Origin: UBA5342 sp965662645
Lineage (GTDB): Bacteria > Bacteroidota > Bacteroidia > Bacteroidales > UBA5342
Assembly (NCBI GenBank): GCA_965662645.1
Contig: CBFIII010000067.1
Coordinates: 1-19,360 of the forward strand
Direction: 5' to 3'
Length of the DNA: 19,360 bases
Shown: positions 16,426-19,360 of the stretch, piece by piece
How positions within the stretch are numbered: position 1 is the stretch's first letter
How the letters are laid out: every line of letters begins with the position of its first letter
Notes under the pieces: generated by a model
What the model saw: the letters and a program-made list of their open reading frames with translations, nothing else
The model's database searches: none
Told to the model about the DNA's origin: nothing
Program-made: the position numbers and the translations under genes

Positions 16426-16452
16426 TATAGATAATTATAGAACAAAAAAGTA

Positions 16453-16857
16453 ATGTCCTACACAAACGAAATAAATAAAGAATTACAATTCAAGACGGCT
16501 CGCAGTGGAGGACCTGGAGGGCAGAATGTGAATAAAGTGGAAAGCAAGGTGGAGCTGTACTGGAATGTGGCATCATCGTGTGTACTCAGTGAAGAAGAGA
16601 AAGCGCTTGTTTCAGAAAAGCTGGGGCGGCGTATTAATTTGGCGGGTGAGCTTCTCTTAAGTTCACAAACAGAACGCAGTCAGCTGCGGAACAAAGAAGA
16701 GGTGGTGAAACGCTTTTATACCTTACTGAATGCGGCATTGCTAAAGCCCAAGAAACGTAAGCCTACAAAACCTTCTAAAGCTTCCATTCGTAAAAGAATA
16801 GAACAGAAGAAAAAAATAGCGTTGAATAAACAGCTTAGGCAAAAGCCAGATTTTTAG
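16453..16857 (+). CDS. arfB: Alternative ribosome-rescue factor ArfB (peptidyl-tRNA hydrolase, RF-1 domain)
   Basis: This is 134 aa, close to the roughly 140 aa of E. coli ArfB/YaeJ. The N-terminal RF-1-like domain carries the catalytic loop SGGPGGQNVNKVESKVEL with GGQ at residues 22-24, which releases the peptide from peptidyl-tRNA in the ribosomal P site. The C-terminus is a long basic tail (KKRKPTKPSKASIRKRIEQ, ending RQKPDF) of the kind that enters the empty mRNA channel of a stalled ribosome. No codon-recognition domain is present, which separates it from RF1/RF2. It stands alone with its own promoter box. Confidence 0.95.
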   Translation: MSYTNEINKELQFKTARSGGPGGQNVNKVESKVELYWNVASSCVLSEEEKALVSEKLGRRINLAGELLLSSQTERSQLRNKEEVVKRFYTLLNAALLKPKKRKPTKPSKASIRKRIEQKKKIALNKQLRQKPDF

Positions 16858-17148
16858 TTCGCATTTATTACAGCCTGAGGTTTTATGTTTCTCCCTCAAA
16901 ATAGTAAATGCACTAAAAAATAATGGTTTGTAGATAATGAGATGTTTAGTGTAATCTTGAGTCTTTAAGCTTCCTCGTTATGCTTGAAGAGCTTGTAGAA
17001 CCTACAAACGAGGAGCAGATAAGAGTCAAAACTCCGAATTGCGAGAGTCCCAAACTATGCGTTATTGCGGAGACGCACACTAAGCAACACCCCAAAGCCA
17101 ATCGACAGCACAAAAAAACACCTAGCTAATAAAAAACTAAGTGCTTCT
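16858..17148. other. Intergenic region with hairpins downstream of arfB
   Basis: No gene is seen. A nested hairpin occupies 16973-17013: outer CCTCGTT/AACGAGG and inner TTGTAG-AAC-CTACAA. A weaker terminator-like pair, CACCTAG (17119-17125) and CTAAGTG (17137-17143) around an A-rich loop, lies just before the tandem repeats. Both look like REP or terminator remnants between convergent genes. Confidence 0.45.
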
Positions 17149-17566
17149 GCTCCATTCGAGCTAACACTACAGAAAAAATGACAGTCAACGCTATTCAGGC
17201 ATTCACAACTTATAACTTACAACTCACAACTCACCATTCAATATATGCTCCATTCGAGCTAACACTACAGAAAAAATGACGGATGAAGGAATGACGAATG
17301 AAACGAACTTATAACTTATAACTTATAACTTATAACTCACAACTTACAACTCACCATTCAATATATGCTCCATTCGAACTAACACTACAGAAAAAATGAC
17401 GGATGAAGGAATGACGAATGAAACGAACTTACAACTTATAACTTAAAAACTCATCATTCAATATATGCTCCACTCGAGCTAACACTACAGAAAAAATGAC
17501 GAATGAAGGAACGACGAATGAAAGGAACTTACAACTTATAACTCACAACTTAAAACTCATCATTCA
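17149..17566. repeat. Four imperfect ~100-120-bp tandem repeats
   Basis: The units start with GCTCCATTCGAGCTAACACT at 17149, 17247, 17367 (one change) and 17467 (one change). Each has a conserved head (CTAACACTACAGAAAAAATGAC), a middle based on GGATGAAGGAATGACGAATG that is replaced in unit 1, an inner array of a 10-bp ACTTATAACT/ACAACTTATA-type motif of variable copy number, and a tail CATTCAAT(ATAT). Unit lengths are 98, 120, 100 and about 103 bp, the differences arising mainly in the inner array. The tail of the last unit contains the stop codon of the K+ channel gene on the other strand. There are no unique spacers, so it is not a CRISPR array. Confidence 0.9.
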
Positions 17567-18382
17567 ATCCTGTTTTTCTCCACAAATGCTACAATAGTTG
17601 TCGTCGGACGATTGGAGAGGTGATTTGCATCTGGGACATATAGCGGTTTTATCTTTGTTTTTTATCTTGATTGTTTCTGCTGTGACAATGCCTGTAGGAA
17701 CTGCGATGATGGCATACCCCATAATCATTACAATACTAGCGAGTAATTGTCCTGTGGTGGTTTGAGGGGCTATATCGCCATAGCCAACGGTGGTAATGGT
17801 GACCACTACCCAATACATACTGCGTGGGATGCTGTCAAATCCGCTGGCTTCTCCTTCTATGAAATACATTAAGGCACCAATGACAATGATTATCATCAGT
17901 ACGGTATATAAAAAGATGCTAATTTTATAACGACTGGCTTTTAGGGCATCCCAAATGTAAGTGCTTGCATTGACGTAGCGCGTGAGTTTCAGTACACGGA
18001 AAAGACGTAAGAGGCGTAATGCTCGGATGACGATAAGCCCTGATCCCGAGACTGTGAATAATGCGATGTAAGCTGGCAGACAAGAGAGAAAATCTATGAT
18101 ACCATAAAAACTAAAGATAAATTTTAATGGTTTTTTGACGATAAATAAGCGTAAGATGTATTCAATGCTAAATAAGAAGGTAAATACCCATTCAATAATG
18201 GAAAGGGTAGTGCTATATTCTGCCCGAATGCCTTTTACACTGTCGAGCATAACGGTGATAATGCTTAAAATAATAGCAGCTATAAGAATAAGGTCAAAAG
18301 CTTTTCCTGCTGTGCTGTCGGCTTTAAATACAATATTGTACAATTTTTCGCGACGTGTTGAGGATATAAAATGAGAATTCAT
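17564..18382 (-). CDS. Voltage-gated-type K+ channel with C-terminal zinc ribbon
   Basis: This 272-aa inner-membrane protein is of the Ion_trans family with six predicted helices. S1 is at about 28-48, S2 at 62-80, S3 at 88-110, and S4 at 117-136 with positive residues every third position (R120, R123, R126, R129, K132, R135), the mark of a voltage sensor. S5 is at about 153-175; the pore loop carries the K+ selectivity filter TTVGYGD at 197-203; S6 is at about 212-236. The C-terminal 25 residues hold C-P-R-C (249/252) and C-S-I-C (264/267), a small zinc-ribbon-like knuckle. The family forms tetramers; bacterial members are thought to set membrane potential or respond to stress. The gene is single, its ATG is at 18382, and its stop falls in the tandem repeats, so it has almost no 3' untranslated region free of repeats. 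Confidence 0.95.
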   Translation of the reverse strand: MNSHFISSTRREKLYNIVFKADSTAGKAFDLILIAAIILSIITVMLDSVKGIRAEYSTTLSIIEWVFTFLFSIEYILRLFIVKKPLKFIFSFYGIIDFLSCLPAYIALFTVSGSGLIVIRALRLLRLFRVLKLTRYVNASTYIWDALKASRYKISIFLYTVLMIIIVIGALMYFIEGEASGFDSIPRSMYWVVVTITTVGYGDIAPQTTTGQLLASIVMIMGYAIIAVPTGIVTAETIKIKNKDKTAICPRCKSPLQSSDDNYCSICGEKQD

Positions 18383-18480
18383 AATGTTGTAATAAGATGA
18401 AGTTATTTTACTTGCTGTAAAGTTAAATAAAAAAGGATGATATTATGAGAGGTGTCCTAAAAAAGAAAGGGGGAGAAAGC

Positions 18481-18517
18481 AAAAAACCCTTGAAAATCTT
18501 TCGATTATCAAGGGTTT
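18481..18517 (-). terminator. Terminator of tRNA-Arg
   Basis: On the minus strand, AAACCCTTGA and TCAAGGGTTT form a perfect 10-bp stem (18484-18517) capped by a smaller AATC-GAAA-GATT hairpin, followed by a T-run (the A6 at 18481-18486 on plus). It begins 3 bases after the tRNA 3' end. Confidence 0.85.
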
Positions 18518-18534
18518 GAGTGAACGCGGAGGGA
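18481..18534. repeat. 54-bp direct repeat, copy 1 (tRNA-Arg 3' end and terminator)
   Basis: It matches 18727-18780 with one difference (G at 18518, T at 18764). It covers the terminator and the last 14 bases of tRNA-Arg. Together with the other copy and the adjacent integrase gene it marks a tRNA attachment site. Confidence 0.9.
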
Positions 18535-18594
18535 TTCGAACCCCCAACCTCTGCGGCCGTAACGCAGGGCACTATCCAGTTATGCTACGCGTCC
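18521..18594 (-). tRNA. tRNA-Arg (anticodon ACG)
   Basis: The minus strand folds into a full 74-nt cloverleaf: acceptor GGACGCG/CGCGTTC with A73, D-arm GCAT/GTGC, anticodon stem CTGCG/CGCAG with loop TTACGGC (anticodon ACG, reading CGN codons after A34 deamination), a 5-nt variable loop AGGTT, and T-arm GGGGG-TTCGAAT-CCCTC. CCA is not encoded. It is intact and followed by its own terminator. It belongs to the common class of integrase targets, and a second copy of its 3' end lies 246 bases to the right. Confidence 0.95.
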
Positions 18595-18612
18595 ATTTTT
18601 TCATTGCGATTG

Positions 18613-18620
18613 CAAAAGTA
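18613..18620 (-). promoter_or_regulatory. Candidate -7 box of tRNA-Arg
   Basis: TACTTTTG on the minus strand matches TAnnTTTG and lies 18 bases before the tRNA 5' end. No clear -33 TTTG at 19-base spacing is seen. Confidence 0.45.
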
Positions 18621-18726
18621 GTCAATTTATTTTAAAAATTATGATAAGATGTAATTATTTTGTTGTTCATAAAGTAAAAAAATAAGATAGTGAATATATC
18701 ATAAGATGGGAGGGGGTTAGAAAACG

Positions 18727-18780
18727 AAAAAACCCTTGAAAATCTTTCGATTATCAAGGGTTTTAGTGAACGCGGAGGGA
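18727..18780. repeat. 54-bp direct repeat, copy 2: attachment-site remnant (left edge of element)
   Basis: This is a copy of the tRNA-Arg terminator (18727-18763) followed by the last 14 bases of the tRNA (18767-18780); identity stops at GGAGGGA. The tRNA body is missing here, and element-like DNA with an integrase follows. It is read as the 3' end of a second, tandem tRNA-Arg gene at which an element inserted; the rebuilt tRNA would lie at the far end of the element, beyond the window. Confidence 0.75.
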
Positions 18781-18924
18781 CTACATCGTATGTTACAGAT
18801 ATAAATAATGTGTAATAGCTGCAAAGATTAATCTTTATTCGAAAATGGATGATGTTACAGAATAATGACATGTATTACTCTTCAACGTTCCCCTATACGT
18901 TCCCCTTTGTTGTATCTTTGCCAA
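18781..18924. promoter_or_regulatory. Element end: short repeats upstream of the integrase
   Basis: Between the att remnant and the integrase are two copies of ATGTTACAGA (18790-18799 and 18852-18861), a 14-bp palindrome AAAGATTAATCTTT (18823-18836), two copies of ACGTTCCCCT in 12-bp register (18885-18894 and 18897-18906), and a -7 box TATCTTTG (18913-18920). Such direct repeats are typical of integrase arm-type or excisionase sites next to att. Confidence 0.45.
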
Positions 18925-19360
18925 ATGGCAAACATTAATTTCTATCGCAAAGATACTAAAAAAGACTACACGTCATTACAGGCAATCATTAGATATCGAA
19001 GTAAAAGGTATAAATATTATACGGGGATTTCTATTGTTAATGAATTCTGGGATGAATCAAAACACCGGTGTAAGCTTACTAAAAAATATCCTGATGCTGG
19101 ATCTATAAATATTCGTCTTGACAAAATAGATACGGATCTGAAATCACTCTTTACGAATTATGAAATTAACAATGTCATTCCAACATTAGAGCAATTCAAG
19201 TTAGATTCAGATTTTGATAATACCAGGAATCGTAATGATAGGAGAACTATTCACGAAATGATAACAGAGCACCGTGAAATTTCCACCTATGAAGAAGATA
19301 AGTCATTTGGAACATTGGATACTTGGATGACTAAATATGAGGACGAATTTTCTATAAAAT
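18925..19360 (+). CDS. Tyrosine recombinase/integrase, N-terminal part (cut by window end)
   Basis: From ATG 18925 the frame stays open to the window edge (145 codons). MANINFYRKDTKKDYTSLQA, then IIRYRSKRYKYYTGISI and FWDESKHRCKL, is the arm-type DNA-binding domain of Bacteroidota phage/ICE integrases: a three-stranded sheet with Tyr-rich strands and a W-D-x-x-x-x-R-C turn. The following residues to ~145 are helical (NIRLDKIDTDLKSL, then TWMTKYEDEFSI) and start the SAM-like core-binding domain. The catalytic domain with the R-H-R-Y residues lies outside the window. Its position 145 bases from the tRNA-Arg att remnant indicates that it integrated the element to the right. The start lies 4 bases after a TATCTTTG box, and an inverted repeat TTTGCC-AAAT-GGCAAA spans the ATG. 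Confidence 0.88.
   Translation, partial: MANINFYRKDTKKDYTSLQAIIRYRSKRYKYYTGISIVNEFWDESKHRCKLTKKYPDAGSINIRLDKIDTDLKSLFTNYEINNVIPTLEQFKLDSDFDNTRNRNDRRTIHEMITEHREISTYEEDKSFGTLDTWMTKYEDEFSIK

Larger units (their letters stand above)
16139..16452. other. Intergenic region between terminator and arfB
   Basis: No intact gene is seen. The stretch is AT-rich and contains a decayed Rossmann-fold coding remnant at 16320-16409 and the arfB promoter box. Nothing else was recognised in 16140-16319. Confidence 0.5.

Noticed and set aside
17149..17566. Possible CRISPR array
   Set aside because: The units are long, directly adjacent and imperfect, without unique spacers of constant length, and there are no cas genes.

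Overview
The window comes from a member of the Bacteroidota, probably a marine or gut-type Marinilabiliales/Cytophagales-like genome. The evidence is a type IX secretion (T9SS) C-terminal sorting domain, LytS/LytTR signalling with Reg_prop propeller sensors, a FISUMP-domain protein, AT-rich DNA, TAnnTTTG-type -7 promoter boxes, few Shine-Dalgarno sequences and many short REP-like hairpins between genes. The species cannot be named from sequence alone.

Layout. (1) 1-1600 is an accessory-looking stretch of small orphan genes: a fragment at 2-211, a small charged protein at 268-555 whose start looks frameshifted, strong inverted repeats, and a 192-aa lipoprotein gene flanked by an inverted repeat like an integron cassette. 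(2) 1600-2263 holds no gene but is packed with REP-like hairpins. (3) 2264-3199 is an exported FISUMP protein. Its last ~50 codons differ sharply in codon composition from the rest and resemble the variable region of a diversity-generating retroelement (DGR) target. (4) 3464-8333 (minus) is a two-component pair: a 1332-aa membrane sensor kinase (periplasmic Reg_prop propellers, Y_Y_Y, one membrane helix, LytS-type kinase) and a LytTR response regulator. (5) 8592-14746 (plus) is a giant T9SS-exported protein, divergent from the kinase. It carries the same kind of propeller repeats, then PKD, PPC-like, PKD and GLUG repeats and a sorting tail. A short N-run splits it in the assembly, but the frame arithmetic shows one gene. 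(6) 14822-16005 holds a stand-alone LytTR-domain protein and a small exported protein, followed by a strong terminator. (7) 16320-16857 holds a remnant of an NAD(P)-binding Rossmann gene and arfB (ribosome rescue). (8) 17149-17566 is a four-unit tandem repeat running into the 3' end of a voltage-gated-type K+ channel gene (17564-18382, minus). (9) 18481-19360 holds tRNA-Arg(ACG), a 54-bp direct repeat of its terminator and 3' end, and the start of a tyrosine recombinase. This is the left edge of an integrated element that continues past the window.

Working model. The kinase/regulator pair and the divergent giant surface protein look like one module: both carry Reg_prop propellers, so the cell appears to sense with, and to display, related ectodomains, with LytTR-type DNA binding as the output. 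The stand-alone LytTR protein and small exported protein downstream may belong to it. The most unusual signals are the DGR-like 3' end of the FISUMP gene, the propeller kinase/surface-protein pairing, and the tRNA-Arg island boundary. No CRISPR array, rRNA or reverse transcriptase gene was seen.
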